DNA of 64,000 nt from NCBI RefSeq assembly GCF_030295975.1, contig NZ_AP027364.1:2604001-2668000 (forward strand), written 5' to 3'. The first letter of the stretch is position 1. Every line of letters starts with the position of its first letter. A program made the translations under genes and the position numbers. The notes beneath the pieces are model-generated. The model was not told the DNA's origin. It worked only from the letters and a program-made list of their open reading frames with translations, and searched no databases. This document shows positions 35,565 to 44,767 of this stretch, piece after piece. This DNA comes from Thalassotalea atypica. GTDB lineage: Bacteria > Pseudomonadota > Gammaproteobacteria > Enterobacterales > Alteromonadaceae.

Positions 35565-37394
35565 TCATGTGCCTACTGCTATTCTAGGCAATACATCACA
35601 TGGGGTTGTCATCCGGTGCTCTTCGCTATGAAACGGATTGGTTCCATGCCACACATAGGAAGGGAAAAAAGCACATAACCCCGGCTGAGGACAAACAGAC
35701 AAGGCTACTCGCTCTCTGTCTTCACCAAGGTTCATTCCCGTTTCACCAAACGTTACCCATCCTGCCTTTTTAGGATCATCAGCACTTATTTCATTCGGTA
35801 CTTCAATATAGGTAGGGCCTGAAAACCAGCCATCCGGATGTACGTGATTAACATGAAAGCCTTCTGTTTTCAGCCTTACGGACCAACTGCCCGAAAAATA
35901 AAAATCTTGAGTTTTTCGGCTAAGAAAGGGATGTGTTGGATCATCAGGTAAACTTAAAAGGTACTCTTTGATTCTACGCTCAAGTACGCTGCGATAAGCT
36001 ATAACTTCTTTGATTGGCTGGTACAATAATCGACCGGGGGTTTGTGTACCGTGACGCACGCTTTGATCTAATGGCGTTTTAACGGTTTGGTGCATTTTGA
36101 TTAAAGCATTTTGTAAATCATGAATAAAATGCTCAAAATTATCATACCCCTCTGGCGTGTCTAACACTTTGGCTTGCACAAACTGATCATAGTTATTTAG
36201 CCAAGCTTCACGTTCATCGCCAGTAAAGCGCCAACATAAACCTTTAAATGCCCACATCTCTTGCTCAAATGGGTTAAGGCGCTGCGCAACATCAAGATGT
36301 TGCATCGCTTGGTGGTATTCGCGTTCTTGAATTAAGAAGTTTGCCGCGTCAATACGAAAACGTTCATTAAATGGCGCTTGTTTTACGGCATTGCTAATAT
36401 GCTCTACCGCAGATTCCGCATTACCCGTTTGACCGTAAAGCAAGCCAAGACTATGGCTTAATGACGGCAATTCTCCCAATTCATTTATTGCTGTCACTAA
36501 TACCTGTAATGACTCTTCTGTACGATTAGCCATTTTTAGTTGATTGGCGTAGGCAACACGCAGCTCTGGACATTCAGCGTGCTGCTTAATCGCATGCTGA
36601 AAAGACTGTGTAAATCTATCAGTGTCGCCGTGCTCCCAAAACATTTTATTTAACGTTTCGTGGGCAGCAACATAGTCCGGTTTAAGGTTTATCGCTTTTT
36701 GCAGATGCACGTCAGTTTCCTTTGGGTGACCTGCATCATAAGATGCACACGCCATATTAAAATGTAGCTCTGGAATATCATCATTTGAGTCCATAGCTTG
36801 ACGATAACAACTAATGGCCTCTTCAGGACGTTGTAAAGTACGCAGTAGCACCCCTTTATTGTTCAACACGTTAAGATTATCAGGTTGAATTTCAAGCGCT
36901 TTATCAAAAGCAATCAGTGCTTCATCAAATAATTCTTGTGCTTGTAATGCGCTGCCTAATGCTGAATAGGCACTAGCGCTTTCTGGCATTAACTCACATG
37001 CCCTTTTTAAACTGGCGACCGCCTCAGGTTGTTGTTTGGCTGATGAATAGGCCAGACCTAAATTAAAATAAGCAAGGCCAAATGTTGGACGGGATTTTAT
37101 CGCTTGCAAATAATATGTAATTGCTTGCTCAGGTTGTGCAAGTTTACCCATTGCATTGCCTAAACTATTATAAACATCTGCTTTTTGAGGGTGCCTTGTT
37201 AGTGCTCGTTTGAAAAAAGCCACGGCCTCTTCAAATAGCCCTTGCCGCTGTCTAATGTTGCCCAATAAAAATAGCGCGTTAGGTTCACCAGGAACGGCGG
37301 TCAACACTACATTGAATTTCTGCTCCGCAGCCATTAATTCATTATTATGGAGTGCCTGTAAGCCTTGATTTAGGATCTGTTGGAGGTTTTGCAT
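35565..37394 (-). CDS. TPR protein with C-terminal 2-oxoglutarate/Fe(II) oxygenase domain
   Basis: A 609-residue cytosolic protein. Residues ~5-375 are about ten tetratricopeptide repeats ('NALFLLGNIRQRQGLFEEAV', 'ADVYNSLGNAMGKLAQPEQA'). Residues ~410-605 fit the 2OG-FeII_Oxy_5 family: 'HVNHVHPDGWFSGPTYIEVP' supplies the first iron His and the acidic ligand region, and 'AFFPSYVWHGTNPFHSEEHR' the distal His and the 2-oxoglutarate Arg. This TPR-oxygenase fusion occurs in marine proteobacteria; a protein or tRNA hydroxylase role is possible but unproven. It is convergent with the tRNA operon and monocistronic. Confidence 0.88.
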   Translation of the reverse strand: MQNLQQILNQGLQALHNNELMAAEQKFNVVLTAVPGEPNALFLLGNIRQRQGLFEEAVAFFKRALTRHPQKADVYNSLGNAMGKLAQPEQAITYYLQAIKSRPTFGLAYFNLGLAYSSAKQQPEAVASLKRACELMPESASAYSALGSALQAQELFDEALIAFDKALEIQPDNLNVLNNKGVLLRTLQRPEEAISCYRQAMDSNDDIPELHFNMACASYDAGHPKETDVHLQKAINLKPDYVAAHETLNKMFWEHGDTDRFTQSFQHAIKQHAECPELRVAYANQLKMANRTEESLQVLVTAINELGELPSLSHSLGLLYGQTGNAESAVEHISNAVKQAPFNERFRIDAANFLIQEREYHQAMQHLDVAQRLNPFEQEMWAFKGLCWRFTGDEREAWLNNYDQFVQAKVLDTPEGYDNFEHFIHDLQNALIKMHQTVKTPLDQSVRHGTQTPGRLLYQPIKEVIAYRSVLERRIKEYLLSLPDDPTHPFLSRKTQDFYFSGSWSVRLKTEGFHVNHVHPDGWFSGPTYIEVPNEISADDPKKAGWVTFGETGMNLGEDRERVALSVCPQPGLCAFFPSYVWHGTNPFHSEEHRMTTPCDVLPRIAVGT

Positions 37395-37709
37395 TATTAG
37401 ATTTTATATTTTTTACCACTTCCTACAAAACTATCAATTAAACCTATCACTTCACTTGATGTAGATTAATAATTGCGCTTTAAACCATATTGTCCAATTG
37501 CACTTTTCAGTCGCAACGTTGAAAAACTTAAGTGATTGATAGCGTTATACGTATCACTCTTGAAAATTATTGAAGTGCTATTGAACGATTTATCATCACG
37601 GCAACTTGCCCTAAATCAATAATGTTTATACCAACTTACATTATACTGTGGTTATATTTAACAATGCGCTAGAGTTAATTCTCAGCTCTAAAATAAAAAC
37701 TGAATAACT
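37395..37709. other. Intergenic region, no gene recognised
   Basis: 315 AT-rich bases between divergent genes (the TPR oxygenase and a small membrane protein). It must hold both promoters. No repeat, RNA or conserved operator stands out. Confidence 0.5.
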
Positions 37710-38177
37710 ATGAGTAAATCAATTAAAGCGATCCTATTGTTGTTAGCTGCGTTTTTTCTATTCGTTGGATTTAAAAGTGCGTTTGATACCAAATCATATG
37801 AAGAGCTTACAAATGTAAAAACTATTAAGGGTGTGATTTATAAATTACACTGCCCACAAAATGGTGCCGCAGCACTTAGCTTGGAGGACTCCTCAGATAC
37901 ATATAATTTGAGCATAAAGTTCAGAGTCGATTATTGTAACGATGACAATGCGGAGAAACTTTTAGGTAAAGCCGTCAGTATAAAAGCGATCCCCGTCAAT
38001 ACTGGGTTTTATCAAGTCTATGACCTTAAACATGAAAACAATGTTGTCTTGAGCCCAGACGAAGTGGCAGCCGATAGAAGTAATTCAACGATTGGTTTGT
38101 TCTTTTTAGCTTTCTTACTGATAGCATTGGTTGTCTACAAAAGCCGCAAAGGTGTCAAAAATAATAAAGCAGATTAA
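37710..38177 (+). CDS. Small membrane-anchored protein of unknown function
   Basis: A 155-residue protein with a membrane helix at each end (about 6-22, 'AILLLLAAFFLFVGF', and 127-146, 'TIGLFFLAFLLIALVVY') and an ~100-residue soluble part between them, probably periplasmic. That part looks like a small beta barrel (OB-like: 'VKTIKGVIYKLHCPQNGAAALSLEDSSDTYNLSIKF' and 'LLGKAVSIKAIPV') and has two Cys (HCPQ, DYCND). It has a basic C-terminal tail. The family is not recognised. It is convergent with lysC. Confidence 0.7.
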   Translation: MSKSIKAILLLLAAFFLFVGFKSAFDTKSYEELTNVKTIKGVIYKLHCPQNGAAALSLEDSSDTYNLSIKFRVDYCNDDNAEKLLGKAVSIKAIPVNTGFYQVYDLKHENNVVLSPDEVAADRSNSTIGLFFLAFLLIALVVYKSRKGVKNNKAD

Positions 38178-38240
38178 TCAAAGCTGAATACCAACTTGAC
38201 CGAAACAGGCACTTATTGTATTCAGCTTATAGTTTATTGA

Positions 38241-39587
38241 TTAGGCAAACAGGGTGTTGTGTAGCTGTTCAACGACAGTATTCGCATCATTTTCTGGCAC
38301 AAGAAAACATAAGTTATTTGGGCTAGCCCCATGGCAAATCATACGAATGTTAAAATCATTGATTTTATCGAACACGCTCCGTCCTAATCCTTTAGTGGCA
38401 TGTAAGTTGTTACCAATAACGGCAACTAAAGACAAGCCATGTTCAACACTGACTTCACATAATTGTTCCAGTTCACTGACTACCGAACTGTTAATTAATG
38501 ATTGGGTTGACCCTGTCGGGTTATCAAACGTTAGCGCAACACTGATTTCACTGGTGGTAATCAAATCAACGCTGAGTTCATGTTTTGCTAAAATGCTAAA
38601 GACTTTAGCAAGGAAACCACTTGCATGCAGCATTGCTGGGCTCTTAACCGTTACCAGTGTTTGCTCACGGCGCAAAGCAATAGAGCGATAAGTGGGATTA
38701 GACGCTACCGTTTGCTGAATACGTGTGCCGCCTTTTTCTGGCTCTTTACTCGAGCCGACAAAGACAGGGATATTATGACGCATGGCGGGAATTAACGTCG
38801 CAGGGTGTAGAATTTTTGCGCCAAAGGTTGCCATTTCTGCCGCTTCACCAAAGCTTATTTCATTAATAGCACGCGCTTGGTCGGTAATTCTAGGATCTGT
38901 AGTAAAAATACCAACGACATCGGTCCAAATAGACAAATTGTTCGCATCAAGCGCTTCAGCGAGTAATGCTGCGCTATAGTCTGAGCCACCTCGACCTAAA
39001 GTTGTCGTATGACCAAGCCCGTCTTGACCGATAAAGCCTTGAGTGACAATAACTTCTGAGTCCAGTTTTGGAGCAAGTTGCTCGATAGCATTTACTTTCA
39101 ATTGCTCGATATCAACAACCGCTTTGCCATAAAGACTGTTGGTTTTCATCACTTGTCGAACATCAAAACAGCCTGCCTTTAAACCAACATTATTTAGCAC
39201 TTCAGTAAATAGAAGTGAGCTAAATTTTTCGCCAAAAGACAATATTTCATCAGCATTCTTAGCGTTATATTGCTCGGACTGGCAATGCGCTACAGTGGCG
39301 AGCTGATCTAAAAACTCATGGATAGTGACGTCTAGCGCTACCTTATTTTCAAGGTGTTGACTGATGTTCGTTTGAATTTCAGCAATTGACGCCAATATTT
39401 CATTTTGTTCATCAGCTGGCACACTTTGTTGCCCTAACCGCACTAAATGGTTAGTTACGCCTGCACTGGCCGATACCACAATGACGCGGTTGCTAGCATC
39501 CGACTTGATAATCTGAGCACAACGCTGCATGGCATCAAAGTCAGCGACACTGGTTCCACCAAACTTGGCGACAGTAATATTAGGCAT
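38241..39587 (-). CDS. lysC: Aspartate kinase, lysine-sensitive type (AK III)
   Basis: A 448-residue monofunctional aspartokinase, matching E. coli LysC (449). It phosphorylates aspartate in the first step of lysine, threonine and methionine synthesis. The kinase core shows KFGGTSVAD near the start, 'TLGRGGSDYSAALLA' and 'WTDVVGIFTTDPR'. Two ACT domains occupy the C-terminal third ('LVTVKSPAMLHASGFLAKVFSILAKHELSVDLITTSE' and 'LVAVIGNN'). Its own AAGGAA ribosome site lies inside a short upstream ORF that overlaps the start by eight bases. A lysine riboswitch governs the leader, so lysine controls both synthesis and, through the ACT domains, activity. Confidence 0.96.
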   Translation of the reverse strand: MPNITVAKFGGTSVADFDAMQRCAQIIKSDASNRVIVVSASAGVTNHLVRLGQQSVPADEQNEILASIAEIQTNISQHLENKVALDVTIHEFLDQLATVAHCQSEQYNAKNADEILSFGEKFSSLLFTEVLNNVGLKAGCFDVRQVMKTNSLYGKAVVDIEQLKVNAIEQLAPKLDSEVIVTQGFIGQDGLGHTTTLGRGGSDYSAALLAEALDANNLSIWTDVVGIFTTDPRITDQARAINEISFGEAAEMATFGAKILHPATLIPAMRHNIPVFVGSSKEPEKGGTRIQQTVASNPTYRSIALRREQTLVTVKSPAMLHASGFLAKVFSILAKHELSVDLITTSEISVALTFDNPTGSTQSLINSSVVSELEQLCEVSVEHGLSLVAVIGNNLHATKGLGRSVFDKINDFNIRMICHGASPNNLCFLVPENDANTVVEQLHNTLFA

Positions 39588-39654
39588 GAGCGTTCCTTGA
39601 GTTGCATCTACAATTCATTAACGGATACGGTGTGACAAAGTCTATTTTTTTCAT
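39580..39654 (-). CDS. 24-codon leader ORF translationally coupled to lysC
   Basis: ATG at 39654, stop TAA at 39582-39580; product MKKIDFVTPYPLMNCRCNSR plus NAHA. It has an excellent AGGGAG site eight bases upstream. Its last codons overlap the lysC ATG (39587) by eight bases, the classic geometry for translational coupling. The ribosome site can pair with CTTCCT (39689-39684) in the riboswitch expression platform. The peptide may have no function of its own. Confidence 0.62.
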   Translation of the reverse strand: MKKIDFVTPYPLMNCRCNSRNAHA

Positions 39655-39662
39655 GGTAGGTT

Positions 39663-39748
39663 CTCCCTAAAGCTTATACAACAAGGAAGAGCGTGACTGA
39701 ACGTTTCGCGAGCAAAAAACACAAGAACATTTTCAGCCAGAAGCTCTC
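39663..39748 (-). promoter_or_regulatory. Apparent expression platform of the lysine riboswitch
   Basis: Two mutually exclusive pairings can be read on the minus strand. The 3' side of P1 (CTTCTGG, inside GAGAGC..GGCTGAA, 39748-39732) can pair with TTCAGTC..GCTCTTC (39701-39686). Alternatively CTTCCT (39689-39684) can pair with the ribosome site AGGGAG (39668-39663). With lysine bound, P1 holds the first partner, leaving CTTCCT free to hide the ribosome site. No terminator U-run follows, so control is probably at translation. Confidence 0.55.
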
Positions 39749-39941
39749 CACCCAATTCTATTAACCCACATCTGATATTATCAGTATGGGTGAATAGCGG
39801 TGACAGTCCTAAGGATTCAACCTTAGCAACCGGACGCATTTCGCCACACGAAAATGCCTCCTCGGCGCTAGATCCCCCTCAATAGCTTTCATAGGAATGT
39901 GGTTCCTCAAACTATCTACCTGGCTAACGCACCTCTTCTGG
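39737..39941 (-). ncRNA. Lysine riboswitch (L-box) upstream of lysC
   Basis: The ~205-base leader aligns by eye with the E. coli lysC riboswitch. P1 is CCAGAAG (39941-39935) with CTTCTGG (39743-39737). Conserved core blocks occur in order: AGAGGTGCGTTAGCC, GAGGAACCA, GAGGGGGATCTAGCGCCGAG, GTCCGGTTGCTAAGG, GGACTGTCACCGC and GGGTGGAGAGC. It should bind lysine and lower expression of aspartokinase III. Confidence 0.93.
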
Positions 39942-40185
39942 TGTTAGAAAGTTTATAAAATAAAGTAAAAACTTAATAACGCGGTTATTAAACCTTAATG
40001 TTGCACCTTTTTCAATAGACTTTTAGACGTCTATGAAAAGAAAATTTTCAACTCACCTTTCAAAGCGAAATATTTGTCTATGATTAACGGAATAATATAC
40101 TGTTTTGACGACTAGATGTTGTTATAGTTTGTCGCTCATTAGACTCTACACATATCAATAAATCAGACGGATAACTGCACAACCC

Positions 40186-40941
40186 ATGGATTTTTTCATC
40201 TTTAAAAAGCTAGTCTCCGTGCTAGTTATGCCAATTAATGTGGCAATCTTATTATTAATTCTCTCATTAGTATTTTTCAAGCGTAAGCCCAAGTTCGCAT
40301 TTAAATCGCTCATTAGCGCCGTTGTACTATTGATCGTTACCGCATCTCCGCCGATCTCTAACCAGTTAGTCGTTCCAATGGAACAAAATTATGAAAGTTT
40401 TTCTCTATCGGCCAAACCCGTGGATTACATCGTCATTCTAGGTTGTGGACATCAATCAAATGATGCTCTGGCTGTCACAAGTCAATTAAAACCGTGTTCA
40501 TTGCAACGACTAGTCGAAGGCCTACGAATTTCTAGGCTACACCCAGAGGCCACCATCATCACTTCTGGTCACTCCATTAAAGACCCCGTATCTAATGCTG
40601 AAAAAGTCAAACAGGCTGCCATTGCTTTAGGCATTGATGGCCGAAAAATTATTACAGAAAATTACCCGAAAGATACACAAGAAGAAGCAGAGTTAATTGG
40701 TCCGCGCGTAAAAGGTAAAAATGTTGTGTTAGTGACTGATGCTTACCATTTACCAAGAGCGATAAAGTACTTTGAACTTCAAGGGGTAAACGCAATTCCT
40801 GCGCCTGCAGGGTATTTTGTCAAAAACCCTAATGCAGATATTCACTGGCTATCCTATTTCCCATCGAGTCATAACCTATATAAGGCAAGTATTGCCTGGT
40901 ATGAAGCGATGGGAAGAGCATGGCAATGGATAGCCTACTAA
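40186..40941 (+). CDS. elyC: ElyC/SanA/YdcF-family envelope biogenesis protein (DUF218)
   Basis: A 251-residue inner-membrane protein with two N-terminal helices (about 10-30 and 38-56) and a periplasmic DUF218 domain. The domain's conserved pieces are 'PVDYIVILGCGHQSND', 'RLVEGLRISRLHPEATIITSGHS', the acidic/basic 'TENYPKDTQEEAE' and 'VVLVTDAYHLPRAIKYFE'. Architecture and length match E. coli ElyC (259), which affects peptidoglycan assembly and lipid-carrier use at low temperature. SanA and YdcF have only one helix or differ in length. It stands alone, divergent from the lysC leader and convergent with the Nif3-like gene. Confidence 0.85.
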   Translation: MDFFIFKKLVSVLVMPINVAILLLILSLVFFKRKPKFAFKSLISAVVLLIVTASPPISNQLVVPMEQNYESFSLSAKPVDYIVILGCGHQSNDALAVTSQLKPCSLQRLVEGLRISRLHPEATIITSGHSIKDPVSNAEKVKQAAIALGIDGRKIITENYPKDTQEEAELIGPRVKGKNVVLVTDAYHLPRAIKYFELQGVNAIPAPAGYFVKNPNADIHWLSYFPSSHNLYKASIAWYEAMGRAWQWIAY

Positions 40942-40961
40942 ATACGACTAATAGGTAAAAT

Positions 40962-41720
40962 TTACACCGGATTATCTATATCAACGAAGTCTACGCTGAG
41001 ATTAAATTTCGTTTTGAGGTGTTCACCTAATGCCTTCGCACCATACCGCTCAGTGGCGTGATGGCCAGCAGCGAAAAAGTGAATATTCATCTCTCTAGCC
41101 ACATGCGTGGTTTGCTCTGATGCTTCGCCACTAATAAAAGCATCGACACCGGCTTGGGCTGCTAGTTCAATATAACCTTGACCTCCTCCGGTGCACCACG
41201 CCACGGTTTTTATATCTTTATTATCGGGTGAAGAGATATGTAAACAAGAGCGAGCAAGCGAAGTGGAAATCACTTGAGCAAACTTACTTGCAGATATTGG
41301 CTCGGCTAACTCACCTCTCACAACAACCGATTGCGGATTATTTGACTCTAGTGGCAGTACGTTTTCAATTTCCAACCGTTTTGCGAGTTGGGCATTATTG
41401 CCAAGCTCAGGATGCACATCTAACGGTAAATGGTAGGCAAACAAATTGATATTGTGATCAAGGAGTTTTTTTATTCGATTGTACTTCATCCCGGTAATGG
41501 TTGGGTTTTCACTTTTCCAAAAATAACCGTGATGCACCAATAGAGTATCTGCTCCCTGTTCAATAGCGGCATCAATCAATGCTTCTGTTGCTGTCACGCC
41601 GGTGACTATTTTATTTACCTGTTCACTCCCTTGAATTTGCAATCCGTTAGGACAAAAATCTTTAATAAGGTGGGGTTGCAGCACTTCATTTAAATACGCT
41701 TCTAATTCAGAACGTTGCAT
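40962..41720 (-). CDS. Nif3-like dinuclear metal-centre protein (YbgI family)
   Basis: A 252-residue member of the Nif3/YbgI family. These are hexameric toroids with a dinuclear metal site; E. coli YbgI is 247 residues and its role is unresolved (GTP cyclohydrolase I type 2 homologue is a common label). Metal ligands can be read as 'LLVHHGYFWKS' (His-His), 'NLFAYHLPLDVHPELGNN' (His, Asp, His), and 'FFAAGHHATERYGAKAL' (His, Glu). The N-terminal 'LEAYLNEVLQPHLIKDFCPNGLQIQG' is the family hallmark. It is convergent with elyC, with no intervening hairpin noted. Confidence 0.93.
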   Translation of the reverse strand: MQRSELEAYLNEVLQPHLIKDFCPNGLQIQGSEQVNKIVTGVTATEALIDAAIEQGADTLLVHHGYFWKSENPTITGMKYNRIKKLLDHNINLFAYHLPLDVHPELGNNAQLAKRLEIENVLPLESNNPQSVVVRGELAEPISASKFAQVISTSLARSCLHISSPDNKDIKTVAWCTGGGQGYIELAAQAGVDAFISGEASEQTTHVAREMNIHFFAAGHHATERYGAKALGEHLKTKFNLSVDFVDIDNPV

Positions 41721-42081
41721 AATAATTACTCAATAAAAATCGCGTTGGCATTATTATCACACATTCGAGATGTAATCGCGGTTAAAAAGTTTCATCTAGT
41801 CAAACAAATTTATTCTTCTTTACTTTATCTTTATTTACGAAAAAAATCGTATCATCTTCTTTTTAAATCAATTACTTAGCGATTTAACCAAAAAAAAACC
41901 GGATAGAAATATTTACAATTCCATAAAATTAGAAACAGAAAAAGTGTTCCACAACCGTTTGATTTCTGTTACAAAATTAGGGTCATGTTTTACCTTTTAT
42001 AACAACGCAGTAGCAAATGTTAACGACGTGTTAATGAGGTTGTAACTAGGATTTGACGCATAATTATAAACAAAAGGAAAT
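41721..42081. other. Upstream region of the TonB receptor gene
   Basis: 361 AT-rich bases between the divergent Nif3-like gene and the receptor gene. No coding frame is credible. It ends in the receptor ribosome site (AAAAGGAAAT). No clear Fur-box or other palindrome was found by eye. Confidence 0.5.
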
Positions 42082-44688
42082 ATGGAAATGACAAAGTTAA
42101 ACTCAAAGCGTAATTCTCTCGCGCTTAGTATTTCTGTCGCACTACTTGCCTCTCAAAGTATGAATGCATTCGCAGCCGAAGAAGAAGAGATAGAAAGAAT
42201 TGAAATCACTGGTTCCCATATTAAAAGAACCAGCATGGAAGGCCCATCACCCGTTACGAGCTTATCTCAAGAAGATATTTCAAAAACAGGTGTAACCGAT
42301 CTAATCAGTTTATTTACTAAACTACCCATTTCTGGTCAAGGTACGTTCTCTACTCAAGCAAACTCTAGTGATGATACTGCCAACGGTGGTTCTTCAGTTT
42401 CACTTCGTGGTTTGGGGGCGGACTCAACACTTATCTTAGTGAACGGTCGCCGTGTATCAGTGAGCCCGTTCGCTAAAGGCATTGATACGGCGTTTGTCGA
42501 TATCAACAACATTCCATTATCTGCAATTAAGCGCGTTGATATCCTTAAAGATGGCGCATCTGCAACATACGGCTCAGACGCTGTTGCAGGTGTTATCAAC
42601 GTGGTATTACGTGATGATGTTGAAGGTGTAGAGCTTACCGGTAAAGTAGGTACTACAGAAGAAGGTGGTGAAGAGCAAAGTGTTAGTTTAGTTTTCGGTA
42701 ACGTAACTGACAAATCTAGCCATACCTTTATTATGGAATATTACGATCGTGAAGAAGTCTTATACGCAGATCGTGATTATTCAAAATCGGCTAACCAACA
42801 AGCATTAACGGGCAGAGCCAATGCCACAGATTTCCGCTCTTCATCAGGTATTCCTGGTACTATCGCATTAAGAGCCGATCCTTCAAACCGTTTGATTGAC
42901 ACTTTTGGCAACGATGTTTGTTCACCTGAAGACTCAGATCCGGCAAATAACTTATGTCGTTATGACTATGCGCCGCATATGACGATGATCCCTGATGCGG
43001 AACGTTTCAGCTGGAACTACATGGGCAAATATACAGTTAACGACAACGTTGAAGCGTTTGCTGAGTTAAACGGCCAGAACTCTAAATCAATTGTTCGAGG
43101 TGCAGGTAGCCCAAGCTTTAACGAATTGTTCATGGATGGTGATAACGTTAATCACCCGTTCGCTGACATGCCAGATCATGAGTTCTACCAGCAAGACTTA
43201 ACCATGCGTCGTCGTACCGTTGATATCGGCAACCGTGAAAAGCGTGTTGATTCTGACTACTACCGCGCTATTGTAGGTTTACGTGGTGAAATCGACACAT
43301 GGAGCTGGGAAGCAGCATATAGCTACATTAAGAATGAGTCAGTTGAACGAGGTGTCGATGGTTTCCCTAATTCTCGCCGTATTCAAGAAGCGATTGATTC
43401 AGGTTTATGGAACCCGTTCGAGCCTTCTAGCAACACTCAAGAAGCTTTAGACTACATCGAAACCACAACCACACGTGTCGGTAAATCAACTAACCGTTCA
43501 TTTGATATCAAGTTCTCAGGTCCTATCATGGAAATGGAGCATGGCGATATGTATATGGCGATTGGTGCTGAGTACCGTGAAGAAGCGATCAGTGATAATC
43601 CTGATGATCAATTTTTACGTGGTGATGTCTTTGGTACAGAGGCAACTCAAGCAAACGGCGAACGTGACAACACAGCCATCTTTGGTGAGTTAATTGTTCC
43701 TGTACTTGATACCTTAGAATTCCAATTCGCAGTACGTCACGAAGACTATAGCGACTTTGGTACGACAACCGATCCTAAGGTTTCATTCCTATGGACGCCT
43801 ACTGAAGACCTAAGCCTACGTGGTTCATACGGTACAGCATTCCGCGCACCATCACTACATCAGCTAGGATTAGGCCGCACTGATGAGTCACCAAACTTAG
43901 TTGATACTGCGCGTTGTGCTGCAATTGGTGATCAAGACAGAGCGTGTGATCCACAAGAGTACACGGCGATATTTGAAGGTAACCCTGATCTAGGTCCAGA
44001 AGAGTCAACAAGTTATAACTTTGGTGTTGTATATAACGTAACTGATGATCTTAACTTCTCTGTGGATTACTACGATTACGATATTGAAGACATCATTGAT
44101 TCAGATACGCAATTTGTAATGGATAACTTCGGTTTAGATCAAAGTATTGTAGTTCGTCGTCCGACAGCCATTCCTGGGGATCCAGGTGAAGTGATTCAAG
44201 TTAATGATGGCTTCCAAAACATTGGCGACCTTAAAACATCTGGTTTAGATGTTGATGTTCGTTACAACTTGGAAACTGAATATGGTCAGTTCAAATTTGG
44301 TTACGTCTTAAACTACGTACTTAAATTTGAAGATTATAAAGGCACAGAAGAAGGTGGTTTCGAACAACCTGAAATGCGCTGGACAACATCTGCTGACTGG
44401 ATTAAAGATGACTTTAGTGCAACTGTTGCAGTGAACTACATAGATGAGTTTGAGCAAGAAGCGTCAGTACGCGATCCTTCAAACGGTATTAACATGGTTG
44501 ATTCAATGACAACAGTTGATTTAACGATGAACTACTTTGGTATTGAAAACACGGTATTATCATTAGGTGCAACTAACCTATTTGATGAAGAGCCACCGTT
44601 TGCTTACCATGACTTCATGGGCTTCGTTGTCAATGTTCATAGTGGTCAAGGCCGTTTTGCTTACTTAAAAGCTTCATATAAGTTCTAA
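42082..44688 (+). CDS. TonB-dependent outer-membrane receptor
   Basis: An 868-residue TonB receptor. The signal peptide ends near AFA-AEEEE. A probable TonB box (IERIEITGS) is followed by the plug domain (~50-170: 'PVTSLSQEDISKTGVTDLIS', 'VSLRGLGADSTLILVNGRRVS', 'KRVDILKDGASATYGSDAVAGVINVVLRDD'). A 22-strand barrel follows, with 'DLSLRGSYGTAFRAPSLHQL' and a C-terminal aromatic ending YKF. This is the branch with large barrels typical of Alteromonadales, often for carbohydrate or peptide uptake. The ligand cannot be assigned. ATG at 42082 has an AAAGGA site upstream; ATG two codons later is an alternative. Monocistronic, with its own terminator. Confidence 0.95.
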   Translation: MEMTKLNSKRNSLALSISVALLASQSMNAFAAEEEEIERIEITGSHIKRTSMEGPSPVTSLSQEDISKTGVTDLISLFTKLPISGQGTFSTQANSSDDTANGGSSVSLRGLGADSTLILVNGRRVSVSPFAKGIDTAFVDINNIPLSAIKRVDILKDGASATYGSDAVAGVINVVLRDDVEGVELTGKVGTTEEGGEEQSVSLVFGNVTDKSSHTFIMEYYDREEVLYADRDYSKSANQQALTGRANATDFRSSSGIPGTIALRADPSNRLIDTFGNDVCSPEDSDPANNLCRYDYAPHMTMIPDAERFSWNYMGKYTVNDNVEAFAELNGQNSKSIVRGAGSPSFNELFMDGDNVNHPFADMPDHEFYQQDLTMRRRTVDIGNREKRVDSDYYRAIVGLRGEIDTWSWEAAYSYIKNESVERGVDGFPNSRRIQEAIDSGLWNPFEPSSNTQEALDYIETTTTRVGKSTNRSFDIKFSGPIMEMEHGDMYMAIGAEYREEAISDNPDDQFLRGDVFGTEATQANGERDNTAIFGELIVPVLDTLEFQFAVRHEDYSDFGTTTDPKVSFLWTPTEDLSLRGSYGTAFRAPSLHQLGLGRTDESPNLVDTARCAAIGDQDRACDPQEYTAIFEGNPDLGPEESTSYNFGVVYNVTDDLNFSVDYYDYDIEDIIDSDTQFVMDNFGLDQSIVVRRPTAIPGDPGEVIQVNDGFQNIGDLKTSGLDVDVRYNLETEYGQFKFGYVLNYVLKFEDYKGTEEGGFEQPEMRWTTSADWIKDDFSATVAVNYIDEFEQEASVRDPSNGINMVDSMTTVDLTMNYFGIENTVLSLGATNLFDEEPPFAYHDFMGFVVNVHSGQGRFAYLKASYKF

Positions 44689-44716
44689 TGATAAATTAGC
44701 TAACTTAATGCAATTG

Positions 44717-44742
44717 AAAAAGCCGCTTACGCGGCTTTTTTT
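44717..44742. terminator. Terminator after the TonB receptor gene
   Basis: AAAAAGCCGC and GCGGCTTTTT pair over TTAC and end in a run of T; flanks allow use from both sides, serving also the convergent yafS-like gene. Confidence 0.9.
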
Positions 44743-44767
44743 ATACCATCATATAAATAAGAAATAC

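Noticed and set aside
42354-42713. A 119-codon minus-strand frame inside the TonB receptor gene
   Set aside because: It is antisense to the plug domain, with low-complexity Ser/Thr/Pro composition typical of a shadow frame.
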